DNA of 64,000 nt, taken from positions 496,001 through 560,000 of the forward strand of contig BCKK01000004.1 of NCBI GenBank assembly GCA_001600615.1, in the 5' to 3' direction. The translations under genes were made by a program, and so were the position numbers. Below are positions 46,670 through 58,000 of the stretch, piece after piece. A model generated the notes under the pieces. That model saw only the letters and a program-made list of their open reading frames with translations. It made no database searches and had not been told where the DNA came from. This DNA is from Dioszegia crocea. Its lineage: Eukaryota; Basidiomycota; Tremellomycetes; Tremellales; Bulleribasidiaceae. How positions within the stretch are numbered: the first letter of the stretch is position 1; every line of letters starts with the position of its first letter.

Positions 46670-46795
46670 TTTCTGCCTCTTCGGGCACTTTTGAAGGGAA
46701 ACTTCAGACGTCACGTGACATCTCGCCTTCCGTTGTTCACGATGATCAGAATTGGTTCTACACTACTCTATAACTGTCAAGTAGCCCCCTCAAAC

Positions 46796-47771
46796 ATGTC
46801 TGCCGCATCGCAGACAGGATCCAGCTCCAACCCTACCCGCTCAAGTCCCGCAAACACATTCCCAATCGACCCAGAATCTCCTATTTTCGTCGCCAAAGCC
46901 GTGCTTGCAACCAGTAATTTTCACGCTCCAGTAATTGCAGACGCTCAATACTGACTGTCCAGCTATCGCAGGGGGTACTGCAGGAGCTACTCTCGGAGTC
47001 ATACGATCCGTCAACCCATTTGCATTCTCCATCAACATGGGTGTCAATGGCGGTATAATGGGATTGACATTTTTCGGTATGTCCCCTCTTCAATTCTGAC
47101 TATCAACCTGATCTGATTGTGTAGGCCTGAGAGAATACCTTATATCTCCTCTCCTACTCGCCGCATCCCCAACTACCTCGCATGCCCGCCGCCTAACCCG
47201 ACTGAGCGAAAAACAACTAGGCAAACTCCCCTCCCATCCTACAGCAGCTACAATCTCCGAGATGCGCAGCGAGCGATTTCTCGATTCGTCTATATCAGGC
47301 GGTCTTGCTGGCGGGGCACTCTCAGGCGGCCTGCGAGGCATAAGAACAGTTATACCAGCCACGATAACCACGGGGCTTATAGCGCTCGCAGGCCAGTATG
47401 TGGTGAATGAGGTCAGAATAGGAAGGCTGAAACTCCTCGCGCGCAGAGTTGGGGATATGGACGGGACAGCGCCGAGCCCTCTGTCTGTGGCTGGAGGAGA
47501 GGCTAAGCAGGAGGATGGGGGTATGGTGTCGACCATTGATGCCCTGGATAATCCGACGGCTGCGACTACGGCGGGATCGTTACCTGGGCGCATCATGAAA
47601 GGGTTGAGTCATGCTCTACCTATTCGACAATTGTCGGATGAGGAGTATCTCGCTACGCTGGAGAAGAAACGGCGGGATGTGAATAAGCGATTGGCGGATA
47701 TTGAAGCGGAGGAGTTCAGGCTGTATACGGCGAGCGAGAGTGGGGATGGTCAGAAGGCGGGGAAGATATGA
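46796..47771 (+). CDS. Small multi-pass membrane protein, probably mitochondrial, Tim17-like pattern
   Basis: Three exons: 46796-46913, 46963-47076, 47125-47771; 292 residues. Several glycine-rich hydrophobic segments follow one another: about 38-58 (TIAGGTAGATLGVIRSVNPF), about 62-80 (MGVNGGIMGLTFFGLREYL), and about 135-175 (ISGGLAGGALSGGLRGIRTV, PATITTGLIALAGQYVVNEV). Gly-x3-Gly packing and a basic loop after it resemble the Tim17/22/23 family and other small inner-membrane proteins, but I cannot place it with certainty. The C-terminal 115 residues are hydrophilic and end in a short coiled coil (YLATLEKKRRDVNKRLADIE). It is divergently transcribed from the Cnn_1N gene. Confidence 0.75.
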
Positions 47772-48164
47772 TACAAGTGATCCGGAACGGTCAACCTTGT
47801 CTGAATGTGATAAGAAGCTGATGATTACTGATTGGTCAATCAGAGCTGAGCAATTGACACTACTGGGTCAAGAGAGAAACTGTGGCGCAGCAACTGTACG
47901 TCTAACAAATCACATATCTACCTAAAAGCAAGCAAATAGCGCTCGCTCGTCTCTCTTGTGTACTATCACCCCTCGCCGATAACGCCAACTATCCTACGCA
48001 TCGATCCTACTCGGTCGGGGCGCATGCGGCGCCTTCATAGTTAACGTCGTCCTCCTACTTCGGGCACTGAGTTCTTCGCGTTGACGTGATGACATCTTCG
48101 AACTGAACTGAGGGCAGCCGACACAAAAACAGAGGCGCCAAGATACTCGGCATCTTTCCTCAGC
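47772..48164. other. Intergenic with a short-chain dehydrogenase relic
   Basis: 393 bases downstream of the membrane-protein gene and of CWC25 copy B. It contains the 3' remnant of a dehydrogenase gene, given separately. Confidence 0.5.
48000..48110 (-). pseudogene. 3'-end relic of a short-chain dehydrogenase gene
   Basis: About 110 bases that match the last exon of the dehydrogenase gene at 50066-50183. On the minus strand the relic keeps TTCGAAGATxTCAT, then AGTGCCCG, then ACTATGxAGGCGCCGCAT and GAGTAGGATxGATG in the same order, with one internal gap of about 12 bases. It encodes fragments similar to LSARSRSRG and TPLTMEAPHTPGPSRID. No upstream exons, no Tyr-x3-Lys site and no start remain. 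It sits just 3' of CWC25 copy B exactly as the intact dehydrogenase sits 3' of CWC25 copy A, so it marks a tandem duplication. Confidence 0.75.
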
Positions 48165-49441
48165 CTAGATGTCCCGTTGTAATCCCTGGCCAGCCCGTCG
48201 CCCGATCATGTCGCTAAGCCCCATCTCTGACTTTTGGGCAAACAACATGCCCATGACCGCTTCCTTACCGTATTGCTGCCTCATCTCTTCATCGTTCTCC
48301 TTCTCCCTCTGATCATCCATGACACGCCGAGCCACAGACTTGGATCTCTGTATATCCATTGCGTGCGCGTTAGCGGACATTGCCGCTAGCCGGGCCGAAC
48401 GCTGCTCGTTGAGAGTCTGGGTGTGGGCGTGCGGCGTGGGGGGGATTGAAGTTGACGACCCGAAAGAGGGCTGAGGGGGGGAAAATATGAAGCGTCGATG
48501 AGCTAGGTGCATTGCGTCTAGCCGAGATCGAGCAGGAAGGAAAGGCTGAGTTTCGTCCAGGCCGTCTGTGTTACGGTCAGAAGCACGAGCACCATCGGTA
48601 TAGTGTCGAGGATGAAACATCAGATCCGTACGATCATGAAGTCGCCTAGCGCCCGACTCAACCCGGCGAGGTGTCCCGGATCGGCTCCGCCGGTGTGACT
48701 GACCCCTATCTCGGCTGAGTGACGATGATCGCGAGCGGCGGGAATCTCGATATCGGTGGCGTCGGTGAAGTCTCGCCTTTCTATGATCCTGGTACATCAG
48801 CTCTTCCTACTTCCTATGGGAGGATGCAAGCTCACCTCTTTCTCTGCCTTCTTTCGGGTCCGCCTCTCAGGCGCCTTCTGCATTTCCTTCAATTTGCGTT
48901 GGACATCCGGCCTATTCTTCAACGCCTCGATCGCTGCCAGCTCTTGTCGCTTTATAGCAAGCAAAGGGTCCTCTCGGATCTTCGCGGCGGTATCTCGAGC
49001 AGAGTTGGCGTTTTGAATAGCGATAAATTTCTTGTGTAAATTCCCAATCTATTCTGGTCAGCTCAGCTTCACCGTCTGACCTTCAGTTCATCTTAGACTC
49101 ACATTCTTGTCACCTGCGGCAAGAGCCTCATTGATTCGTTTCTTTCCAAGCAGACAAGCTTCCTGATCACTAGCTCTCATCCTCGCTCCGCCCAATGCAG
49201 TCCCTTCCGTCCCAGACTCAGCATACATCCAGTCGAGCCTTTCGACGCGCTTCCTGCCCGTTGATGCCTCCTGGAAGCTTTGCATTCTTGCCAAGTCCCG
49301 CTCCTCCTCTCGCTCCTTCTTGAGCTGGATAAGTTTGTTGCTCTCATCGGTGTCCAGTCTTTCGGCTTTCCACACCCGTTCTTGGTTGACAAGAAGAACG
49401 GGATGCCAGGACTTCTTCATGTTTAAGTCGCCGCCTCCCAT
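48165..49441 (-). CDS. CWC25 paralogue B, pre-mRNA splicing factor family
   Basis: Three exons: 49441-49103, 49048-48836, 48788-48165; 391 residues. The N-terminal [20 protein letters not shown] followed by ERVWKAE is the CWC25 signature, and [16 protein letters not shown] continues the conserved domain. CWC25 joins the activated spliceosome and promotes the first transesterification. Compared with copy A (51882-53264), exon 1 has the same length (339 nt) but many substitutions ([16 protein letters not shown] for [16 protein letters not shown]), exon 2 is 12 nt shorter, and the C-terminal Arg/Ser-rich part is shorter and mostly different until the shared end ([18 protein letters not shown]). 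It is intact, so probably expressed; the faster-changing sequence suggests copy A is the functional orthologue. Confidence 0.85.
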
Positions 49442-50061
49442 TTTGCTCTGATGGTTTGGGGGTCGGAGCCACAAACGTTGAGAGGTGTTAGTCGGGCTGT
49501 GAATAGGCGAGTGATTGGTATCGAGTCATAGAGTCGAGATGTGTCGAAGGCAAAGAGAGTCGAGCAAGAGTCAAGTTGGGCCGTGGGAACTTGGATTGGG
49601 TGGCGCGGAAAGTGGGGGGTGGAATTAAGTTTGGCAGTGTGGCGATGTCGGTGTGGCAGCTGGACCGGGCGGGGCGAATATGGCAGCCATGATTCATCGT
49701 ATGTATTGATTGAGTGCAATTCGAGTGAGATCTGTCCAGGCTAGCAGGGCGGAAGAGGCTTCGGGTCAGTGAGGTACGGGTCAACTGCCGCCATGACAGG
49801 CCCTCCGCGAGGATTCAGCCCATCACCGCAGCCGATGGTTGATCGTCCCGACGACGTGTCACTGCTGGCTATCCATCGCAAACCAATTGAGACTATAGTC
49901 AGTATAACATGTATAACAAGCGAGAGGCTGTGAGGTATGAGCTACACATTCACATCGCTCACATCTCTCACATCTCTCACATCTCTCACATCTCTCACAT
50001 CTCTACCCTCAAGTTCTTCACTCTTGTATACAACCACCCCAGACCTACCACTCGGGCCGCG
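49442..50061. other. Intergenic, CWC25-B promoter
   Basis: 620 bases. Bases 49584-49630 (GGGAACTTGG...GTGGCGCGGAAAGTGGG...GAATTAAG) match 53407-53447 upstream of copy A, so the promoter was duplicated too. It also contains the 9-bp tandem repeat at 49951-50004. Confidence 0.55.
49951..50004. repeat. 9-bp tandem repeat, six units
   Basis: Six head-to-tail copies of CACATCTCT (the first has G for T at position 7). It lies between the duplicated units, just downstream of the dehydrogenase stop codon. Confidence 0.85.
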
Positions 50062-51557
50062 CTACTCATCAATCCTACTCGGACCGGGCGTATGCGGCGC
50101 CTCCATAGTCAACGGCGTCCTACCCCTACTCCTGCTCCGGGCACTAAGCCCCTGCTTTGACTGAATGAAATCTTCGAATCGAGCCTTGTCTAACATGTTT
50201 AGCGGGCGTCTGCGCAATTGTGAGGACAGACGAGGACTTACAAGCAGGGTGCCACCTCGACAAAGCGGGTCGATTCTCAATGATATCGCTGGTGTTCCAC
50301 TGGATTCTGGCTTTATCGAGCGACTGCAAGTGTCAGCTTCTCATTTTGACCACCAAAAAGGTCCGTTTCTAACTCACAACTGTCGTGTCGTTATCTGGGC
50401 AGATGACGTAGAAGTCCCCTTCATCAAAGACTTTTTCCATCATGTATTCGACAGTCTGCTCGGGCGTCCACGCTCCTGAGGGTTTGGCAGCACCGGATCC
50501 AGCGCCTGTAAGGCCGGTGTGGACCCATCCAGGACTGTTGAGTCAGCATTGTTCTAGCAGACGGACGAAGCTATATGGGCGGAGCACGACGACGCTGGCG
50601 TAGGATGGCTGAAATAGGAAATCACTTACACGAAGAGATGCGCAGAGCAAACGTCCGAGACACTCCTGAGCTCATGGGCCACTGCAGCATTAGCGACCTG
50701 TCTCTCGCCATATTGAGCCCTATTATGATGCTGAGACTCACGCTGCTCGGTGAAAATCTTGACAGCGCCCTTGGACACATTATAACCTGCATTCCCCCTA
50801 CAAATCGTCAGCGACCGCTGAACCACGCTTAAGCTTTGCAAACTCACGGTGGACAGGTAATACCCTGCTTACTTCCAGTATTGATAATGACGCTCGCATT
50901 CTCCTGTCGGGCCATATGAGGTGCGAAAGCCTGGGCAACATTCAGGATCCCAAAGAAGTTGGTATCGAGAGTTTTATGCCATGAGGCCTGGAGGTCGGCT
51001 AGGGAGGTTGTGAGAGAGAAGGCAGGAGATTTGGGCCCTATGCCCGCGTTGTTGAGAAGGACGTCGACCTGTCCTGTCAGCATGGCTCCACTTGGAAACC
51101 CCAAGATGAGAAGCAGCGGAACGGACGGATCGAGCAGGCGGTGGAAGATAAGGAGTAGACCAGACAATTGTTCGCTGTACAAGGAAAACAGCTCACCTCT
51201 CCGAACAGATCCAGTACCTTCTCTCGCAGTTCTTCAACCTGTGAGATCTGCGATACGTCGCACTTAATCCCCTCGACCTGTCCAACCCCTTCAACCCCCT
51301 TTATCTCCTGCACGGCAGCATCGAGCTGGGAGCTCACATCGACTGCGACAATATGCAGACCTTTCGAGGCGAAGGCTTTGGCGGCTGCGAGACCGATACC
51401 GGAGCTGGATAGGGTCAGCCTGAGGTTGCAATCAATCTAGCGCAGCAGCAACCGAGCTGAGATAAGGGCGGCCCAGACCGGACTCGGGGTGGACTCACGC
51501 TGCACCGGTGACGAGCGCTACTGCGCCTTTGTTGAGAACTGCTGCTGGACGAGGCAT
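50062..51557 (-). CDS. Short-chain dehydrogenase/reductase, classical type
   Basis: Eight exons: 51557-51499, 51404-51197, 51068-50848, 50797-50742, 50681-50630, 50534-50378, 50323-50242, 50189-50062; 320 residues. It has the cofactor motif TGAASGIG, DVLLNNAGIG, a Ser in INTGSKQG and the catalytic YNVSK. The region PGWVHTGLTG is the usual segment after beta-6, and WTPEQTVEYMMEKVFDEGDF with FYVICPDNDTT resembles fungal SDRs of unknown substrate. The last exon encodes a basic tail (ARSRSRGRTP...) outside the fold. The gene lies immediately 3' of CWC25 copy A; its last exon is also found as a relic 3' of CWC25 copy B. Physiological substrate unknown. Confidence 0.88.
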
Positions 51558-51881
51558 ATTATATGAGCTATAAAGAAGGGGCCGGAGGTGGTGGGAGTCT
51601 TGTATATGGGGCTATCAACACCTTTGACCTATACATGTCTGAGACTCTGAGGCCACAAGCGACGGCCCGGTCTATACCGTCGCGATGACGACATCCTCGC
51701 GTGAGGCATGCGCGTATAGTCCACAGCCAATCAGATAAGACTGTGCTTCGAGACTGAGCGCTACTCTATACAACCCAATGGGTGTACAGACAATACATAC
51801 AGGTACTATGGAATATGCAAAATGGCCACTGAGAAAATCCCTCACCCACACAAAACGCCTCCATCGCGCCCGGGGGAGAGC
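51558..51881. other. Intergenic
   Basis: 324 bases between the dehydrogenase start and the CWC25-A stop. The last 60 bases resemble those downstream of copy B (CACAAAA, then GCCTAxATGTxCCG around the stop). No gene is seen. Confidence 0.4.
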
Positions 51882-53264
51882 CTAAATGTTCCGCTGCAAC
51901 CCCTGTCCGGCCCGCCTGGAAATCATATCGCTAAGCCCCATCTCGGCCTTCTGCGCAAAGAAGACTCCCTTGACGTCTTCCTTGCCATACCGCTGCCTCA
52001 TGCGGTCATCCTTCTCCTTCTCCCTTTGATCATCAATTGCACGCTGGGCGAGCGACTTCGTCCGCTGCGTATCCATGTCATGCGCACTGGCAGACATGGC
52101 CGCTAGCCGGGCGGCGCGCTGCTCTTCGAGCGACTGGGATTGGGCATTTGGTGGGGGTTGGGGTCGCGAGGACTGGGCGGGGGGAAGGGGAACGCGGAAA
52201 GTGGTAGGTCGCTCAGCCATATCCATGGCGGCTGGGCGAGATCGATGAGGGACATAAGGCTTGACGTCCTCGTGCCCGTTCGTATGAGGGGCACCATTGC
52301 CATTGGCATACTGCCGAGGAGGGGGGATACGATCATCACGATCGTCATTTCGCCGTCGCGACTCGTCCCGGTGTCGTCGTGGTGATTCATCCCTTTCCCG
52401 CCTGTAAGAATCGCGCTCCCGCCTAGGTGAAGATGACCGCGAACGATCACGATGACTGTGACGCCTATCATCCGTCCGTTTCTCCCCATGCGAGTCCCTT
52501 CGTCGTCGTTTGTAGGCGTCCCGATCGTCCGAGTAGTCGGAAACGGGTGACCGGGAATCGCGATGTCGGTGGCGTCGTTCATGTCTCTCCTTTTTACGGT
52601 CCTGATATGTCAGCTCTTATCTACATTGTATGGGCGAATTTAAGCTTACCTCCTTCTCTGACTTCTTCCGCGCCCGCCTCTCCTCTTTGCTCTCAGGCGC
52701 CTTCTGCATTTCCTTCAATTTCCGCCGTATATCCGGTCGGTTCTTCAACGCCTCCATAGCAGCCAACTCTTGTCGCTTGATAGCGAGCAAAGGGTCCTCT
52801 CGGATTTTAGCGGCGGTATCTCGGGCAGAATTGGCATTTTGGACAGCGATAAATTCTTTGTGTAAATTTCCGACCTATGATGATCAGCTCGAGCGTCTTG
52901 AACAAACAGGCATCTGAAAACTCACATTTTTATCAGCGGCAGAAAGAGCCTCATCAATCCGCTTAGTTCCCAGTAGATAAGCCTCTTGATCCCTATCGCT
53001 AATCCTCGCGCCACCTAACGCACTCCCCTCCGTCCCAGGCGCAGCATACATCCAATCAAGCTTCTCAACGCGCTTCCGACCCGTCCGCGCCTCTTGTAAC
53101 GCCTGCATTTCCGCCAGCGCTCGTTCTTCCTCTTGCTCCTTACGCAACTGTGCGAGCTTCTTCTTCTCCTCATTGACTTGCATCTCAGCTTTCCACACCC
53201 GTTCTTGATTCACAAGAAGAACGGGGTGCCATGACTTCTTCATGTTCAAGTCGCCGCCACCCAT
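51882..53264 (-). CDS. CWC25: Pre-mRNA splicing factor CWC25 (copy A)
   Basis: Three exons: 53264-52926, 52874-52650, 52601-51882; 427 residues. [67 protein letters not shown] and [12 protein letters not shown] are the conserved CWC25 N-terminal domain. The second exon continues it ([20 protein letters not shown]). The third exon is an Arg/Asp/Ser-rich low-complexity region typical of nuclear splicing factors, ending in a charged helix and [19 protein letters not shown]25 acts with Yju2 at the branch-site step of splicing, in line with the intron-dense genome. A diverged second copy lies 3.8 kb to the left. Confidence 0.92.
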
Positions 53265-53646
53265 ATTTGATCGATGTTTTGAAAGTTATAGCCAGAGGCA
53301 GGGAGAGAAATAGGTCGAGCCCTGGTGATGCTAGGGCTTGGTGATTGATCTTTAGGGTCGAGATGTATGAAAGGTAAAGAGAGAAGGAAAGTCAAGTGGC
53401 CGGCGTGGGAACTTGGGTGGCGCGGAAAGTGGGAGGTCGAATTAAGCTTTACCGTCCACTGCATGCACTGTAGCTGGTGTGGCAGTGGCACAGCGAGTGT
53501 GTCAGTCTGCTGCCCGTTATTCTGTCCATCATACCAGCATGCGAGACTGTACAAGGGGTCACATATGGTCTTTGGATCACATTACATACTCATAGCAGGA
53601 GGACGACTTTTACCGATTTCCGACTTGATTGATGCCCCGGCCCGGC
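53265..53646. other. Intergenic, CWC25-A promoter and GFA gene 3' end
   Basis: 382 bases. The block 53407-53447 is shared with the promoter of CWC25 copy B. No gene is seen. Confidence 0.45.
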
Positions 53647-54817
53647 CTACAGCTTGACCTCATACAAAGGCGTACGCTTCGTGCTCCAGCGATCCTCATC
53701 ATCCCTCCACAGACCCTTAAACTTCTCCGACCCCCTCACACGCATCTTGAACTGCTCATTCCCCTGATCAATCCCATGCACGTCCCGCATCCACTCCTTC
53801 GCCCGACTGAACAATGCCACATTCAGACCCATATGTGCCCCCGGCTTTGCCTCGCAGTGCTCATACACATGACATCCGCATGTCTTGCACATGACGTGCA
53901 CGTTCTCTCCCGTCGCAAATGTGTATCGGACCACGGAGCTGTTGAGCGGTTTGTGGGGGTTGGACGGTTCGGAGGGGTGATAGAAGACTTGCAAGGGTTG
54001 GGGATAGACCCATAGGACGCCATTCTGTACTATCAGTCTTGGGCTCATCGGGTCATCAGGCAACAGAAGCATACGCCTAGACATATCGAGCATGCACAGT
54101 CCATCACCTCTTCCTTCTCATCCAGATGTAGCGGCCTGCACACAACAGCGAATTTGACCGCCTGGCAATGGCAGCTTCCAACGTAGATCTCCGTCTCTCC
54201 GCCCATGTCTTTGCTCTTGGCCGTGAGAGCTGCTTGGGATTCGGGGATATCAGACATTCCGATCTCTCGGTAAGGTGGAGGGCCGTTGGCACTGGTGACG
54301 CTGCAATATCAGCGTGTCCATTAACGCATATTCGATAATTAATGATCTGGACTTACACATTCAATGGAAGCTTCCAGACATCAAAGTCGGGATTCCGAAT
54401 AGCTCGTAGCTTTTCTCTCAGCTATTTATCATAAATGACAAAAGGTCTCCGACTTACATTGATGAACCATCTATCTTCATCAGGTCGATTATGCTCCATA
54501 ATCAAATAAGTCCCACACTTTCCGCAGAACAGAGGTATGGTCAGTACGGTGTGTCTAACGCGAATCCCAATGTGTAGACCCACTTTGTGAGCAACAACTT
54601 TAAGGCCGAACCGATATTCAGTCAACTCCTCTGAGCCATCCTTGCCTGCTCCGCGATGTAGGGTGAGCGAATCATGTGGGACAAACGCCCAGATGATGCG
54701 GCGTTTCAGACACCATGAGCAGTTGCAGACCACACCCCCCTTTTCCAGTTCGCCAGCGGGGAGATCGAGGAGGTAGACGTGTGTCTGACAGTGGCACGAT
54801 AGGATGTATTGGGACAT
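53647..54817 (-). CDS. Protein with two GFA-type (glutathione-dependent formaldehyde-activating) domains
   Basis: Four exons: 54817-54458, 54409-54357, 54300-54075, 54024-53647; 338 residues. Each half has the GFA zinc-cysteine pattern. Domain 1 (about 5-145): SCHCQT, CNCSWCLKRR, FCGKCGTYL. Domain 2 (about 180-335): GSCHCQA, DCACSICLGN, MCKTCGCH. Both start with the Cys-His-Cys knuckle after MSQYILS or EIYVG, so this is an internal duplication or fusion of a normally single-domain fold. GFA proteins bind zinc and, in the founding member, speed addition of formaldehyde to glutathione; many fungal members have no tested activity. The intron between 54458 and 54409 ends in AAAG; a nearer TAG acceptor would add four residues in frame. 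An ATG at 54847 would extend the N terminus by ten residues. Confidence 0.85.
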
Positions 54818-55041
54818 GGTGAGGGTATAGAGAGAGGAAAGTTGCATTTCCAGCTCATGGGTGACTCGACAATTTCAGGCACGGTCAATCTCGGACTTCG
54901 GTCCATCTCGGATCCGAGATAGAGGGGAAGGGGTAGGCAGAAAGGGGAGGAAGGGGAAGAGCAAGGTGTATATCTACATCCATCTGAGGGTCCCATATCT
55001 TCCCCCTAATCCAAACAGTACATTATATATCCTACACTAAC

Positions 55042-58000
55042 CTAGCTCCGGCTCAAAACTCTCACCCGTTCCTTAAACCCTTCCACCCGCCGCCCAAGCT
55101 CCTTTTCCCGCTTACGCCACTCCCAAACCTGCACCTCTGGGCTCTTTTTCCGACTCCTCCACCCACCCTTCCCTCCTCCACCATCTCCACCGCCAAGTTG
55201 ACTAATATCCACCACGCGCGGCGAACACTGGAACGCCGCCACTTCCCTAAAGAGCAACTTTGACTCTGTCTCTAGAGCGTGTCTTGTCGGCGTGAGTGGG
55301 AGTGAAGAGATAGATGATGTAGGCGAAGAAAGTGAGGAAGGGGAAGAAGGGTCGAGGTCGGGTAAAGGTTGATCGGGCGTGTATGTTAGAGCGGGGAGTG
55401 AGTGGAGGGCGCTGAAGAGGTCTTTGGAGCGTAAGAGGGCGTTTTCAGATCGGAGGTATCGGATTGCGCAGCGTAGGTTTTCGATCTGCTTCGTTAGTTA
55501 ATGGCCTATACGAGGTCTTGCTCACGCGACTCACCTGCTCGACCAAATGTGAAGACTCCACGCCTGCCGAAGCGTACAACACCGGCTCAGTCGACGAAGC
55601 ATTAGCTACAAAGTCAGCTTGATGTATACCAACAGCACAGCCACGACAACTGACCTTGCCTATCCCCCGTGCCGCCCGCCGATCCACCCCCCTTTCTCAA
55701 CTTCGCATTCTCCCCCTCGAGCCCATCCAACTCAGCCTGCATCTGTTCAATCGCATCCTCATAAACCTTCTCCTGCTTCTTGGCCTTAGCCACATCATTC
55801 TCGAGCTCCAAGATCATATCAGCCTGTTTTCGCGTAGCTTCCAACCTCCTTTCGAGCGTCTCAACTTTCACACCATTTTCCTGTAATGTCTGATCCCTCA
55901 TCCTAATCTCCCTCAAAAGCTCTTTACTCTCTTCGCTCAATCGCAAGAGATTACGCTCATTCTCAGCGTTGAATTGAGATGCCTCCCGAATTGACGCAAC
56001 GCGGCCTAACCACGGGACCTCCACCGAAAGGGATATGGCCTGATTGGACTTTGTCGCGTTCCGGATTCTAGGCAAGGTGTCGGTTATTTGCGTTCCGAGG
56101 CGAGAGATGAAATCTGCGATGACTTCCCAAGGTGGGAGACCTTGTGGAGCGGCAGATTGGGAGGTGACTTCAGAGAGGAAATGCTCGATATCTTGTAGGC
56201 GGAGGGGACGTTTGGTGGAGCGGATAGAACCGGCATGGGCGCCAATCATCTGGGCAAGCTACGGGTCAGCTGGTGTCCGTTTCATCTTTTCGGACTTGGA
56301 AGCTGACCTGGACAGCAAGGTCGACGGCGTTTGATACCGATACTGCAAGATCGCTCAATGCTTCAATGAGATCAGGTACGAGGGCTAGATTCTGCTTTGA
56401 AAGATCTTCAACTGCAGCAAGAAGTTTCCTAGTATTGTCAGTCCGCTGCAATAGGAAAACTTTCATTCATTACGCCGTCGACAACTCACGTAGACGGCAC
56501 CTTGACATTCCGAACAAGATCCAAAATCATCTGCACAGGCGCATACACTCCTTCTTCAAGACTCGACTCGCCCGTCTCCACACTGATATCTATACTGTCA
56601 GCTTGACGCGGATCAATCTGCAGATCTCAGCTGACCTTCATCCCGCGTCAAGGACAAAATAGCCTGTCGAGCAAACCCAACAGCCGCCGCAAAGTTATCA
56701 AGGTCGCACTCAAGATTATACGCATACCCTAATTGTTGCTCGACAATATCCAAATCGGGTCGATGGAAAGAAGTACTAGCCAGGTGTTCGAATTGCGCAA
56801 TGAGACTAGACGATCAGCTTCTTTTGTCTATAACGAATGACGAACTTGAAACTGACCTTGCCAATTCTCTCGCACAATTCATCTCACTAAACCCATCCCC
56901 CTTCGCCTGCCCAATCCATCCATCTACCCTAGGCTCAACACCAACCACCTCACTCAAGACTTTCCCATAACCCACCCACTCATCCGGTGTGGACCTTTGC
57001 ATAATACCTGCAAATCTTGAATTTATATTGGAGAAGTGTCGTAATTTCCCACGGAGCTCGCAGACGCCTACGAGCGCTTCGGACTCTGCCAAGTGCAGTG
57101 CGGATGGGAGGGAATGGATAGTCGCGATGGCCGTAGTGAGGAGATCGACTTTGGAGGCTATACGATGGAAGAAGAGGTAGAGTGTGGTGGAGTCTGCGTC
57201 GGTCTCGTGGTATACGTCAGGTAAGTATGTCTGGGTGTGTCAGCTGTAATCCGTTGATCGAGTTACCAATCGATTTAGCTCAGAACGTACAGTGATGATT
57301 TGAGCTTGCTCAGCCAATTGCGCAGCTTCCAATTTCCTCAAATCCATCTCGATCGCTTTGGCCTGAGCCTTCGTTGCAGAGGTTTGCAATTTGATGTTAA
57401 GATCCATGAGTGCTTGGGCCTGCTCAGAAGTCGCAGCAGTCTCGTGTTCTTGATGAACTTGCTGAAGGCGCAACTCCTCAATCTCGCTGTTTCTAGTCAG
57501 CTTGTTGTATGCAGACCCAGCATCAGCACTTTAGCTCACCTCTGCAACCCAGTCACAAGCTCTCGGAATTGCCCCGAAGTCGTTTCAAGCTCATATATCA
57601 CCGCATCGAGCTCTGCAGACCTAGCTCGTTCATCCCGAAGTTGAGCATTGATCGTATCTGGACATATCAGCTTTGACTACCAACAGTCGTGGGAGTCAGC
57701 AACTGACCAATCTCCACATTAAGCTGTTTCTCCGTCTCGGAGTGATTCTCCTCCAACTCATCATTGAGCTCTTTGAGCGCTTCGAGGTCTTCAACAGTCG
57801 CACGAAGCTCTTCCATATGCTGCAGGTGTCAGCTATGATTAAAGAGCTCGGCTGTTCTTCGTAGCTCCGTCAACTCACTTCGCTCATCTGTAAATTCCGC
57901 TCGGTGAGCTGTTCGAGCATATCTTCCGCACCCAACGCATCGTCTAGCTGGATCTTGAGATCTTCGACTTGCGCTTCGGCGTTGGCGAGTTTGGCTTCGG

